Assembly: GCF_900636535.1 (NCBI RefSeq)
Contig: NZ_LR134289.1
Coordinates: 2,604,001 to 2,668,000 of the forward strand
Direction of reading: 5' to 3'
Length of the DNA stretch: 64,000 nt
From: Chryseobacterium gleum
Lineage (GTDB): Bacteria > Bacteroidota > Bacteroidia > Flavobacteriales > Weeksellaceae
In this document: piece by piece, positions 1 to 8,485 of the stretch
How positions within the stretch are numbered: position 1 is the first letter of the stretch
How the letters are laid out: each line of letters starts with the position of its first letter
Notes under the pieces: generated by a model
The model's input: the letters and a program-made list of their open reading frames with translations, nothing else
Database searches by the model: none
Told to the model about the DNA's origin: nothing
Made by a program: the position numbers and the translations under genes

Positions 1-109
1 CCGGAGAATTGCTGCTACACTGAGCCAATATGACCAATAAACAGAACCAAAATCCTGTAATTGTAATTTCTTTGATTTTTTTTCCTAGAGGCATTGTAAA
101 TTCTGACAT
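1..109 (-). CDS. 5' end of a putative lipoprotein gene (partial)
   Basis: A minus-strand reading frame opens at ATG 109 (alternative ATG 94) and runs off the left edge without a stop. The 36 visible residues have a basic N-terminus (GKKIK), a hydrophobic stretch (ITGFWFCLLVIL) and a lipobox-like LAQC followed by SSNSP, as in an SPII-processed lipoprotein. A minus-strand TAnnTTTG box lies at 128-135, upstream of both possible starts. The gene is divergent from the response regulator at 210, so it may be a target or partner of that two-component system. Function cannot be told from the fragment. Confidence 0.5.
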   Translation of the reverse strand, partial: MSEFTMPLGKKIKEITITGFWFCLLVILAQCSSNSP

Positions 110-127
110 CTGATTATACTTCGGAAT

Positions 128-158
128 CAAAATTACAAAATAGAATTCATTACATTTG
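128..158. promoter_or_regulatory. Divergent promoter pair
   Basis: A plus-strand TACATTTG at 151-158 matches the Bacteroidota -7 consensus TAnnTTTG and faces the response regulator. A minus-strand TAATTTTG at 128-135 faces the partial lipoprotein gene. No convincing -33 TTTG element is visible for either. Confidence 0.45.
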
Positions 159-209
159 TGGGAATATTGATGTATTCTTCCTATCAACCCAAACATTTTC
201 AATATTCTC

Positions 210-914
210 ATGCCACATATTTTATTAGTTGAAGACGACGACAGACTTTCAAAATTGATTGCAAAAGGATTTCAGGAAGCTCAATTTGAGGTTACTGTGG
301 CTTATGATGGAAATTCAGGAATGAAACTGGCCCTGCAGAATCATTTTGATCTGATTGTAACGGATATTGTATTGCCCAAAAAAGATGGACTTGAATTTTG
401 CAATGAGATCAAAGCTTTAAAACCCGATCTTCCTGTCATTATGCTTACCGCGCTGGGAACTACTGATGATAAACTGGAAGGATTTGATGCCGGAGCGGAT
501 GATTACCTCACCAAGCCTTTTGAAATGCGGGAGTTGGTGGCAAGAATCAAAGTACTCCTGAAACGCTTTTCTCAACAGAGACATCAGAAGGTTTTGATAC
601 TGAGATATGACGGAATTGAAATGAATCTGGAACAGAAAACAGTAATCAGAGATCATATCCCGATCAAATTAACGCCCAAAGAGTTTAATCTTCTGAAATT
701 TATGCTTGAAAATTCAGAAAGAGTTCTTTCCCGAAGTGAAATTGCTGAGAAAGTATGGGAAACCCATTTTGATACCGGAACCAATTTTATTGACGTCTAT
801 ATCAATTACCTCCGGAAGAAAATTGACAAAGATTTTGAAGTTAAGCTTATTCACACCAAGGCCGGCATGGGATTTATTCTGAAGAAAAATTACGAGTCAG
901 GCATTGGGCAATAA
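210..914 (+). CDS. OmpR/PhoB-family DNA-binding response regulator
   Basis: A 234-residue transcriptional response regulator. Residues 1-115 form a receiver domain with the acidic pocket (EDDD near residue 8), the phospho-acceptor Asp in LIVTDIVLP (about residue 52) and the conserved Lys in YLTKPF. Residues 130-230 form a winged-helix DNA-binding domain (LTPKEFNLLKFML, then VDVYINYLRKKID-like recognition sequence). Length is typical. The histidine kinase gene starts 27 bp downstream, so the two form a two-component pair. The signal is unknown. The metal efflux operon about 1.5 kb downstream is a possible target, but this is inferred from proximity only. Confidence 0.93.
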   Translation: MPHILLVEDDDRLSKLIAKGFQEAQFEVTVAYDGNSGMKLALQNHFDLIVTDIVLPKKDGLEFCNEIKALKPDLPVIMLTALGTTDDKLEGFDAGADDYLTKPFEMRELVARIKVLLKRFSQQRHQKVLILRYDGIEMNLEQKTVIRDHIPIKLTPKEFNLLKFMLENSERVLSRSEIAEKVWETHFDTGTNFIDVYINYLRKKIDKDFEVKLIHTKAGMGFILKKNYESGIGQ

Positions 915-941
915 TGACGGAAATAAACTAAAAATATTCGG

Positions 942-2303
942 ATGAAAATCAGGACCCGGCTAACACTGCTTTTTACCTTAATCACTGCAATGCTTGTCAG
1001 TGTTTACAGTATTTCGATCTATTATTCATCCAGGGAAGCCAGAGAGAAATCGTTTTACAGCGAACTCCAGAACGAAGCCATCGCCAAAGCGGACCTTTTT
1101 TTCAGAAGTTCATTACCCGAGCAGGAAATGCATAAGCTTTATCAAAATAATACCAGAACACTGAATGAGGTTCAGGTAGCAATTTATGATAGCAATAAGC
1201 AATTGGTTTATCATGATGATGCCAGGGTAGATTATGTAAAGGAAACTCCTGAAATGCTTTCACAGATATTCCGGAAAAAAAGAATCACTTTCTTCTTAAA
1301 TGATCTGCAGGTCATTGGAATGGTGTATCATTATGAAGGAAAATCTTATGCTGTAACAGCCGCTGCTTATGACAAATACGGATACGAATATCTTACGCAT
1401 CTTTTAATCATCAGTATTATTTCCTTTTTCAGTATTCTGATCCTGATCTATCTGGCAGGAATATTTCTTTCCAAAAAAGCATTGAGGCCACTCAGTGAAA
1501 TGGTAAGTCAGATCAAAAAGATTACCGCCGGAAAATTACAGCTGCGCCTGAAAACAACGAAAGAAAAGGATGAATTGAATGAACTGGCCCAAAACTTCAA
1601 CGGAATGCTGGAGCGGCTTGAAAATTCTTTTGACTCTCAAAAGCATTTCGTAGCCAATATTTCACACGAACTGAGAACGCCTTTATCTGCTATTATTACA
1701 GAACTTGAACTGGCTTCAGAAAAGGACAAAACCAAAGAAGAATATCAGGAAACCATCCGATATGCGCTGGAAGATGCCCGAAATATGGCAGCGCTTTCCA
1801 ATAGCTTAATGGATCTTGCCAAAGCGAGTTATGATCCCAATGAAATCAGTTTTGCTGAAGTACGCCTGGATGAAGTTCTTCTGGAATCTTATACCAAAAC
1901 AATAAAAGAAAATTCAGGATATAAAGTTTCAATGAACATAGAAGACTCTGTAGAAGAACATCAGCTTATTATTCAGGGAAATGAATATCTTCTTAGGGTT
2001 GCTTTTAATAATCTCATTGACAACGCATGCAAATATTCCCCGGAACATACCTGCCTGATCGATGTGAGCGTTCATTCGAAAACTCTTACCATCACTTTCA
2101 GCAATACAGGAAATATTATTTTTAAAGAAGATTTACAGCATATTTTCAAGCCATTTTACAGAAGTGAAGCCTCACGGCAGAAAAAGGGACATGGAATAGG
2201 ATTATTTCTTACGGAAAAAATCATTCATCTTCACCATGCAAAAATCAATGCAGTATCAGAATACAATGAGACTGTTTTCACCGTGATATTTGACATTACA
2301 TAA
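942..2303 (+). CDS. Sensor histidine kinase (HAMP, HisKA, HATPase)
   Basis: A 453-residue membrane sensor kinase that would phosphorylate the response regulator encoded just upstream. An N-terminal transmembrane helix (residues 8-27) and a second one (about 148-172) enclose a periplasmic sensor region of roughly 120 residues. A HAMP linker follows (LRPLSEMVSQI). The H-box is FVANISHELRTP (phospho-accepting His near residue 241), the N-box NLIDNACKYS and the G-box GHGIGLFLTEKI. The small sensor region and overall architecture resemble heavy-metal kinases of the CusS/CzcS type, but no metal-binding cluster stands out, so ligand assignment is open. Confidence 0.92.
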   Translation: MKIRTRLTLLFTLITAMLVSVYSISIYYSSREAREKSFYSELQNEAIAKADLFFRSSLPEQEMHKLYQNNTRTLNEVQVAIYDSNKQLVYHDDARVDYVKETPEMLSQIFRKKRITFFLNDLQVIGMVYHYEGKSYAVTAAAYDKYGYEYLTHLLIISIISFFSILILIYLAGIFLSKKALRPLSEMVSQIKKITAGKLQLRLKTTKEKDELNELAQNFNGMLERLENSFDSQKHFVANISHELRTPLSAIITELELASEKDKTKEEYQETIRYALEDARNMAALSNSLMDLAKASYDPNEISFAEVRLDEVLLESYTKTIKENSGYKVSMNIEDSVEEHQLIIQGNEYLLRVAFNNLIDNACKYSPEHTCLIDVSVHSKTLTITFSNTGNIIFKEDLQHIFKPFYRSEASRQKKGHGIGLFLTEKIIHLHHAKINAVSEYNETVFTVIFDIT

Positions 2304-2321
2304 CCTTCTGGAAAAGCATCA

Positions 2322-2516
2322 TCACTTTTTTTTGTTCTGATTACGGATATTGATGATAAAAACTATACTACTGATCACAAAAGGTATAATGTGTAAAAAA
2401 TTTCTGAATAAAAGAGTTCCGGACTTTTTTTCTTCTGCAATACTTTGTATGCCTAAGCCAAAGAAAAAAAGTGAGATCAGAAGCAGAATAAGCTGTATTT
2501 TCCAATGTAATCTCAT
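2322..2516 (-). CDS. Small two-helix membrane protein, hypothetical
   Basis: A 64-residue protein with two predicted membrane helices (about residues 6-25 and 40-57), a short charged loop (AEEKKSG) and a basic tail (NQNKKK). The start lies 16 bp after the stop of the EamA transporter gene on the same strand, so it is probably co-transcribed. It converges on the kinase gene, with 18 bp between the stops. No family is recognised. The composition argues for a real membrane protein, but homologs were not checked. Confidence 0.5.
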   Translation of the reverse strand: MRLHWKIQLILLLISLFFFGLGIQSIAEEKKSGTLLFRNFLHIIPFVISSIVFIINIRNQNKKK

Positions 2517-2532
2517 CTTGGGACAAAATCTT

Positions 2533-3378
2533 TTAATGATTAGATGCTCTGCTGAAAACAGTTGTTCCTATACTTGCAGCAATTACACAGGCAATAGAAA
2601 TCCACTGTAAAAAAGATAATTTTTCAGCAAGGAAGACCAAGCCGGAAAGTGCAGCAAATGCAGGTTCCAGACTCATCAGAATACTGAAAGTTTTAGCCGG
2701 AAGTCTTTTCAAAGCCATAATTTCCAAAGAAAATGGTAAAGCACTCGAAAGAATCGCCACACCGAGACCTTTCACAAAAATGGTTGGAGTCAGGTTGAAA
2801 ACAGCACCATCCCATATGGTAAAAGGAATAATCACCAGACTCGCGAATATCATTCCTGTTGTTACCGCATCCTTTCCGTCCATTATTTTAGAAACCTTAC
2901 CTCCCATTATGATATAAACAGCCCAGAACATCCCTGCCAGAAAAGCCAATCCAAGACCTATCAAATCTACATGATCATTATGCCACGGTACGATCAGTAA
3001 AATTCCCGCACAAGCCAGCAAAGCCCATACTACGTCCAGCAGTTTACGGGATAAAGCCAGTGCAAGAAATAAAGGCCCCGCAAATTCTACAGTCACAGCC
3101 AGCCCCAATGGAATTCTTTGAATAGCCATATAAAAAATAAGATTCATTGCTGCCAGCCCGATTCCGTATATTGCACAATATTGCCACTTCTGTCTGTTAA
3201 ATGTTAAAAATTTCGGACGGTTAATCAAAGTAAGCAGAACCGCTGAAAGTACAATCCTTAAAGTAACAGTACCAATAGCTCCTATAGCAGGAAAAAGCTG
3301 CTTCGCAATGGATGCTCCTCCCTGTACACAGATAATTGCTAAAAGCGTAGCCGGTATTGCTATATTTGATTTTTTCAT
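2533..3378 (-). CDS. EamA-family (DMT) transporter, RhtA-like exporter
   Basis: A drug/metabolite transporter superfamily protein of 281 residues with ten predicted membrane helices in two EamA repeats. In this family such proteins often export amino acids or other small metabolites. The repeats are visible as the halves before and after about residue 140 (GLGLAFLAGMFWAVYIIMGG opens the second). The start at 3378 (MKKSNIAIPATLL) is preferred over an upstream in-frame Met at 3432, because the extra 18 residues are not membrane-like and family members begin directly with helix 1. The substrate cannot be inferred. Confidence 0.85.
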   Translation of the reverse strand: MKKSNIAIPATLLAIICVQGGASIAKQLFPAIGAIGTVTLRIVLSAVLLTLINRPKFLTFNRQKWQYCAIYGIGLAAMNLIFYMAIQRIPLGLAVTVEFAGPLFLALALSRKLLDVVWALLACAGILLIVPWHNDHVDLIGLGLAFLAGMFWAVYIIMGGKVSKIMDGKDAVTTGMIFASLVIIPFTIWDGAVFNLTPTIFVKGLGVAILSSALPFSLEIMALKRLPAKTFSILMSLEPAFAALSGLVFLAEKLSFLQWISIACVIAASIGTTVFSRASNH

Positions 3379-3660
3379 GCCTAAAAATATATCGTTCAAA
3401 AGATTTTGGAAAGAAGTTTCCGGGATTAACAAACTCTTATTTTATACTGTAAACCGTGAAATTCATCATATAAAATAACTGCCATCAAATGTATTGATTT
3501 TTTACCTTTTGCAATGGGTACAGTTTTCACTTATTAATAAGACTTAATACATAAATATTTTAATTCTTTTCCTGATACTCTAAACAAGAAATTATTTTCT
3601 CTAATAATTTTCTAATCATATTCTAAAGCTTTTCTAACTGCATAAAACTTCAGCCCTTTT
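3379..3660. other. AT-rich intergenic region
   Basis: Divergent spacer between the EamA gene and the leader of the mgtC operon. It is very AT-rich. I see no coding frame, repeat or convincing hairpin. It should contain the EamA promoter, but no clean minus-strand TAnnTTTG was found. Confidence 0.4.
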
Positions 3661-3668
3661 TACTTTTG
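3661..3668 (+). promoter_or_regulatory. -7 box of the mgtC-czc operon promoter
   Basis: TACTTTTG matches TAnnTTTG exactly. Initiation a few bases downstream would give a leader of about 110 nt before mgtC. That leader contains the mini-ORF at 3689-3724 and the hairpin at 3724-3768. Confidence 0.5.
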
Positions 3669-3688
3669 CACAGTAAAAAATAAAGCAT

Positions 3689-3724
3689 ATGGACTCAGAT
3701 CCTTACAGTAATTATCAATCTTAA
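3689..3724 (+). CDS. Putative 11-residue leader peptide upstream of mgtC
   Basis: ATG 3689 opens an 11-codon frame (MDSDPYSNYQS) that stops at 3722-3724, where a strong hairpin begins. No strong ribosome binding site is visible beyond an A-rich stretch, which is normal for Bacteroidota. A short ORF abutting a hairpin ahead of mgtC recalls the leader control of Salmonella mgtCBR. The resemblance is in layout only, and the ORF could be chance. Confidence 0.3.
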   Translation: MDSDPYSNYQS

Positions 3725-3768
3725 AAGCTTTAGTTGTACCTACTTTTCCCGTACAGCTGAAAAGCTTT
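3724..3768 (+). promoter_or_regulatory. Leader hairpin before mgtC
   Basis: Arms at 3724-3739 and 3751-3768 pair over 16 bp, with one G-U pair and a two-base bulge (3759-3760), around an 11-nt pyrimidine-rich loop. The outer eight pairs are AAAGCTTT on both arms. No U-tract follows, so it is not a standard intrinsic terminator. It ends about 9 nt before the AGGAAAA ribosome binding site of mgtC, a position suited to controlling translation or mRNA processing. Confidence 0.5.
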
Positions 3769-3786
3769 ATAAAAACAGGAAAAGTT

Positions 3787-4269
3787 ATGAATACCTTTGA
3801 ATTCACCCTTCGTTTACTGACTGCATTCTGCCTGGGAGCCGGTATTGGCTTCGAAAGACAATGGCGTAAAAAGAATGCAGGTCTCCGTACCAACACACTT
3901 GTATGCATCGGCTCTGCAGCTTTCGTATTGATAGCCATCAGAATTGGTGGTGATGCAGCCGGAAGAATTACCTCATATATTGTCAGTGGAATCGGTTTTC
4001 TCGGTGGCGGTGTTATTATGAAAGACGGCCTTACCGTAAGAGGCCTCAATACGGCAGCCACATTATGGTGCTCTGCAGCCATAGGTGCTTTATGTGCTCT
4101 CGGATATCCTAAAGAAGCCCTTATTACAGTTTTCTTCATTGTCTCTACAAACATATTCCTGAGACCCACTCTATCCTCCAAAAAAGAAGCAAGGAGTAAA
4201 AAACTGCTCAACACCCGGAAAAACAATACAGAAAAAATAAAAATCAGCAACAGCACTCAATTGTTTTAA
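3787..4269 (+). CDS. MgtC/SapB-family membrane protein
   Basis: A 160-residue inner-membrane protein of the MgtC/SapB family. Family hallmarks are ERQWRKKNAGLRTNTLV near residue 24, GRITSYIVSGIGFLGGGVIMK in the middle, and RGLNTAATLW. Four or five helices are predicted, followed by a basic, Ser/Asn-rich C-terminal tail shorter than the ACT-like domain of full MgtC. MgtC proteins are linked to Mg2+ limitation and control of membrane ATPase activity, but many homologs are uncharacterised. The czcB gene starts 4 bp downstream, so it is the first gene of the metal efflux operon, which suggests a cation-homeostasis role. An AGGAAAA motif precedes the start. Confidence 0.88.
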   Translation: MNTFEFTLRLLTAFCLGAGIGFERQWRKKNAGLRTNTLVCIGSAAFVLIAIRIGGDAAGRITSYIVSGIGFLGGGVIMKDGLTVRGLNTAATLWCSAAIGALCALGYPKEALITVFFIVSTNIFLRPTLSSKKEARSKKLLNTRKNNTEKIKISNSTQLF

Positions 4270-4273
4270 GAAC

Positions 4274-5374
4274 ATGAAAAGAATAATCTTAAGCAGTGTA
4301 ATTCTCTTTGCAGTCTCCTGTAAGGATAATATACCTCAGCAAAAAAACGAACAGGAAATAATCATTCAGGATAATCAGGTCACAATACCGGAAAATAATC
4401 CTGTTTTCAAAAAAATTAAAACGCAGGCCGTTACAGAACAGGAACACAGTGACGGGATAATTTCAGCAGGAACAATTCAGGCCATTCCCAATCATTACGC
4501 GGAAATTGCCAGTCCTTTTTCCGGAAGAATTACCAAATCCTTTATTCAGCTTGGACAGAATGTTTCGGCCGGAAGCCCTCTTTTTGAAATCCTTTCTTCC
4601 GATTATTTTTCAGTTCAGAAAGATTATACAGATGCCCTGAATGATGCACAGCTTGCAGAAAAAAATTACAGACGCCAGCAGGACTTGGTCAAACACGGAG
4701 TCGGCATCCAGAAAGAACTGGACGAAGCGGAAACCGATCTTAAAAATAAAAGAACATCCCTTTCCAACGCTTCTTCAGCATTAAAAGTATATAACAGCAA
4801 AGGCGGAGGTATAGGAAGTCCGCTTGTGGTAAAAGCTCCCATTAACGGAGAAATTGTTTCCAACAGAATTGTAAACGGACAATATCTGAAAGGAGATGCA
4901 GATCCGGTAATGATTATCGCAGAATTATCCAAAGTCTGGATTTCCGGTGATGTGAAAGAAAAAGACATCCGCTTTGTCAGTATTGGTGATCAGGTTTCCG
5001 TAAAAGTAAGCGCCTATCCGGACAGAAACATTACCGGAAAAGTATATCATATCAATGAAATGGTGGATGAAGATACCCGAAGCATCAAAGTCCTTATTGA
5101 ATGTGATAATCCGGACCGGAAACTAAAACCGGGTATGTTCGCTACCGTTAATTTTTCAACAGCTCCTGAAAAAGCTGTGATGATTCCTGTAACAGCCTTA
5201 ATGCAGGAGGACAGCTCTCAATATGTATGGGTAAAAACCGGTAAAAACCAGTTTATCAAACGCTTTGTGACAACAGGAGAAACCGATCAGAAAACAGTAA
5301 GAATCACAGCAGGCTTAAAACCCGGAGAAATCATCATGAGTGAAGGCGGAATTTATATGCCGGATGTAAAATAA
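4274..5374 (+). CDS. czcB: Heavy-metal RND efflux periplasmic adaptor (CzcB family)
   Basis: A 366-residue membrane fusion protein that should bridge the inner-membrane pump and the outer-membrane channel encoded next. The N-terminus has a lipobox (ILFAVSC, Cys near residue 16), so it is probably lipid-anchored. A barrel-sandwich hybrid half-motif (GRITKSFIQLGQNVSAGSPL), a helical hairpin (about 115-170), the second lipoyl half (VVKAPINGEIVSNRIVNGQY) and a beta-barrel domain follow. It sits 4 bp after mgtC and 15 bp before czcA. The family handles Co, Zn, Cd, Ni, Cu or Ag. The metal is best judged from the pump. Confidence 0.88.
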   Translation: MKRIILSSVILFAVSCKDNIPQQKNEQEIIIQDNQVTIPENNPVFKKIKTQAVTEQEHSDGIISAGTIQAIPNHYAEIASPFSGRITKSFIQLGQNVSAGSPLFEILSSDYFSVQKDYTDALNDAQLAEKNYRRQQDLVKHGVGIQKELDEAETDLKNKRTSLSNASSALKVYNSKGGGIGSPLVVKAPINGEIVSNRIVNGQYLKGDADPVMIIAELSKVWISGDVKEKDIRFVSIGDQVSVKVSAYPDRNITGKVYHINEMVDEDTRSIKVLIECDNPDRKLKPGMFATVNFSTAPEKAVMIPVTALMQEDSSQYVWVKTGKNQFIKRFVTTGETDQKTVRITAGLKPGEIIMSEGGIYMPDVK

Positions 5375-5389
5375 TGTAAATGAAAAATT

Positions 5390-8300
5390 ATGAAGAAATT
5401 ATTGACACTCTCCATACAGAAGAGGTGGCTGATGCTTGCTCTCTTCCTTTTACTGGGATTCTTCGGATATTATTCCTGGACCAGATTATCCATAGAGGCC
5501 TATCCCGATATTGCAGATGTAACTTCCCAGGTGGTCACACAGGTTCCGGGACTGGCCGCTGAAGAAGTAGAACAGCAGATCACCATCCCTTTGGAAAGAT
5601 CACTGAACGGACTTCCCGGAATGCATGTGATGAGAAGCAAAAGTACCTTTGGGCTTTCCATTATCACTATGGTTTTCGATGATGGAATTGATGATTACTG
5701 GGCCCGGCAGCGCATTCAGGAAAGGCTGACAGATGTAGAGCTTCCTTACAGTGCACAGCCCGGATTAGATCCCCTCACCTCTCCCATCGGCGAAGTGTAC
5801 CGCTATATCATAGAAAGCAATAACCACAGTCTGCGTGAATTGACGGATTTACAAAAATTTGTCATTATTCCCCGCATCAAACAGGTTTCCGGAATTGCTG
5901 ATGTTACCAACTTCGGAGGGATTACCACCCAGTTCCAGATCGAACTGGATCCTCATAAGCTTGAACAGTATGGGCTTTCTCTTTCAGAAGTAACTGAAAC
6001 CATTTCCAAAAATAATGTAAGTGCCGGAGGAAGTATGCTTCCCCGCGGAAACCTGGCCTATGTGATCCGTGGGATAGGATTGGTAAAAGATTTAAATGAC
6101 CTTGGGAAAATTGTAGTAAAAACCCAAAATGGCGTTCCTGTTTTTTTAAATGATGTAGGAACATTGAAATACGGAAACCTTGAGCGAAAAGGAATTCTTG
6201 GCTATACCGACCGGAAACGTAATTATTCTGAAAGTGTAGAAGGAATCGTTCTTTTACTAAGAGGGCAAAATCCCTCGCAAGTGCTGGCGGGTGTACATGA
6301 AGCCATTGAAGAACTTAATAAAGAAACGCTTCCTCCGGGTGTAAAAATCCATCCTTTTCTGGATCGGACAGATCTTGTAAAAACAACACTCACCACAGTT
6401 TCTCATACCCTTACCGAAGGAATTGTATTGGTTATTATTATTCTGATTGTATTTCTCGGAAGCTGGCGCGGAGCATTGCTGGTGGCGATTACCATTCCGC
6501 TTTCTTTATTGTTTGCATTTATATTAATGCATTTTACTGACATTCCGGCCAATCTGCTTTCACTGGGAGCTATTGATTTCGGAATTATCGTAGATGGAAG
6601 CATCGTTATGCTGGAAACCATTCTGAAAAAAAGGGAAGAAAATCCGGAAGAAGCACTGGAAGAAAAAACTATTACCCAAAGGGTGATTGAAGTAGCCAAG
6701 CCCATTTTCTTTTCAACAATTATTATCATCACCGCTTATCTGCCTTTGTTTGCTTTTGAACGGGTAGAGAAAAAACTGTTTACCCCCATGGCTTTTACTG
6801 TTGGATACGCTCTGCTGGGCGCGCTCGCTGTAGCATTACTTCTTATCCCGGGATTAGCGTATGTCATCTATCGCAAACCACAAAAAATCTATCATAATAA
6901 ATGGTTGGAAAAACTTGCTGCTGCCTATGGAAAAAAAATAGAAAAAATAATGCAGGCTCCCAAAAGAGTTATTATTCCAATCATTATTATATTGATATCC
7001 TCCGGAATTCTGTCTTACACCGTAGGAAAAGATTTTCTTCCGGAGCTGGATGAAGGTTCTATCTGGCTGCAGGTACAGCTGCCTCCGGGAATATCCTTAG
7101 CAAAATCAAAAGAAATGAGTGATACCCTGCGGGCCCGTACCCTGAAACATTCCGAAATCACTTATATGATGGTACAGGCAGGCCGCAATGATGATGGCAC
7201 AGATCCGTGGACAGCTTCTCATTTCGAGGTTTCTATTGGAATAAAACCTTACAGCGAATGGCCTTCCGGAAAAACAAAAGCAGACCTCATCAGAGAACTC
7301 GCGGCAGATTATAAAGACATGCCGGGATTCACGGTAGGCTTTTCACAACCTATGATTGACGGAGTGATGGATAAAATCTCCGGCGCTCACAGTGAACTGG
7401 TTGTAAAAGTATATGGAGAAGATTTTAAAGAAACCAGACGCATTGCAGAAGATGTTCTGTCTACCTTGAATAAAATCCCGGGATCAGCAGACCTTGCCAT
7501 TGATCAGGAGCCGCCGTTACCTCAGCTGCAGATCATTGCGAACAGGGACAAAATTGCTCAATATGGTCTGAATGTAGCAGATGTTGCCGACCTTATTGAA
7601 GTGGCATTGGGAGGAAAAGCCATTTCCCAGATCTTTATCGGCAATAAAGTGTATGATATTTCCTGTCGTTACACGGAAGACAGCCGCGATACTCCGGATA
7701 AAATCGGAAACCTGATGCTGACCTCAGCTTCCGGAGCCAAAATCCCATTGTCACAGGTAGCAGAAGTGAAACTGAGTACCGGAGAAAGCACGATTACCCG
7801 AGAAATGAACAAACGTCATCTTACGGTAAAGCTTAATCTGAGAGGTACCGATCTTTCATCTTTCCTGAAAAACGCTCAGAATAAAATTGAAAAAGACATT
7901 AAATACGACCACGAGAAATACCAGATCAAATGGGGTGGCCAGTTTGAAAATCAAAACAGGGCTTATTCAAGACTTGCATTTATTGTTCCACTCGCACTGG
8001 CCATTATGTTTCTTTTGTTATATGGTGCATTTGGAGATTTCAGACAAGCTTTGGTTCTGATGTCTATTGTACCATTGGCATTATTTGGCGGAATGCTGGC
8101 ACTCAATATCCGGGGAATGTCTCTGAATGTCTCTTCAGCTGTAGGATTCATCGCTTTATTTGGAGTTGCCATCCAGAACGGAGTGATCATGATTTCTCAC
8201 ATCAACGATCTGCGTAAGAAAGGATATGAACTGAAAAAGGCTGCCGTCAAAGGGGCAAAAGACCGTTTCAGGCCTGTATTAATGACTGCAACGGTTGCTA

Positions 8301-8485
8301 TAATCGGATTGTTACCTGCATCATTGGCTACAGGAATCGGTTCAGATGTACAGCGTCCACTGGCAACTGTCATTGTTTACGGGCTGATGTTCTCCACTGT
8401 TTTAACCCTATTTGTACTGCCGGCGATTTATTTTATGGCTGAATGCAGAAACAAAAAACAAAATTTAGAATCAGATGAAAATTAG
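5390..8485 (+). CDS. czcA: Heavy-metal RND efflux pump, CzcA type
   Basis: A 1031-residue proton-driven pump with 12 membrane helices and two large periplasmic loops. The helix-4 proton-relay sequence DFGIIVDGSIVMLE keeps the Asp-Asp-Glu pattern known for CzcA-like (Zn/Co/Cd/Ni) pumps, rather than the Ala-Asp-Glu form of CusA-type Cu/Ag pumps, so divalent cations are the likelier substrates (inference). The N-terminus (QKRWLMLALFLLLGFFGYYS) and the family motif around ERSLNGLPGM are typical. It starts 15 bp after czcB. Its last 11 bp overlap the TolC-type gene in another frame, indicating translational coupling. Confidence 0.93.
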   Translation: MKKLLTLSIQKRWLMLALFLLLGFFGYYSWTRLSIEAYPDIADVTSQVVTQVPGLAAEEVEQQITIPLERSLNGLPGMHVMRSKSTFGLSIITMVFDDGIDDYWARQRIQERLTDVELPYSAQPGLDPLTSPIGEVYRYIIESNNHSLRELTDLQKFVIIPRIKQVSGIADVTNFGGITTQFQIELDPHKLEQYGLSLSEVTETISKNNVSAGGSMLPRGNLAYVIRGIGLVKDLNDLGKIVVKTQNGVPVFLNDVGTLKYGNLERKGILGYTDRKRNYSESVEGIVLLLRGQNPSQVLAGVHEAIEELNKETLPPGVKIHPFLDRTDLVKTTLTTVSHTLTEGIVLVIIILIVFLGSWRGALLVAITIPLSLLFAFILMHFTDIPANLLSLGAIDFGIIVDGSIVMLETILKKREENPEEALEEKTITQRVIEVAKPIFFSTIIIITAYLPLFAFERVEKKLFTPMAFTVGYALLGALAVALLLIPGLAYVIYRKPQKIYHNKWLEKLAAAYGKKIEKIMQAPKRVIIPIIIILISSGILSYTVGKDFLPELDEGSIWLQVQLPPGISLAKSKEMSDTLRARTLKHSEITYMMVQAGRNDDGTDPWTASHFEVSIGIKPYSEWPSGKTKADLIRELAADYKDMPGFTVGFSQPMIDGVMDKISGAHSELVVKVYGEDFKETRRIAEDVLSTLNKIPGSADLAIDQEPPLPQLQIIANRDKIAQYGLNVADVADLIEVALGGKAISQIFIGNKVYDISCRYTEDSRDTPDKIGNLMLTSASGAKIPLSQVAEVKLSTGESTITREMNKRHLTVKLNLRGTDLSSFLKNAQNKIEKDIKYDHEKYQIKWGGQFENQNRAYSRLAFIVPLALAIMFLLLYGAFGDFRQALVLMSIVPLALFGGMLALNIRGMSLNVSSAVGFIALFGVAIQNGVIMISHINDLRKKGYELKKAAVKGAKDRFRPVLMTATVAIIGLLPASLATGIGSDVQRPLATVIVYGLMFSTVLTLFVLPAIYFMAECRNKKQNLESDEN

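Noticed and set aside
3724..3768. Intrinsic terminator before mgtC
   Set aside because: The hairpin is strong but the following bases are ATAAAAACAGG, not a U-tract.
3660..4256. 198-codon minus-strand ORF across mgtC
   Set aside because: Antisense to the clearly conserved MgtC frame. The translation has no domain-like pattern.
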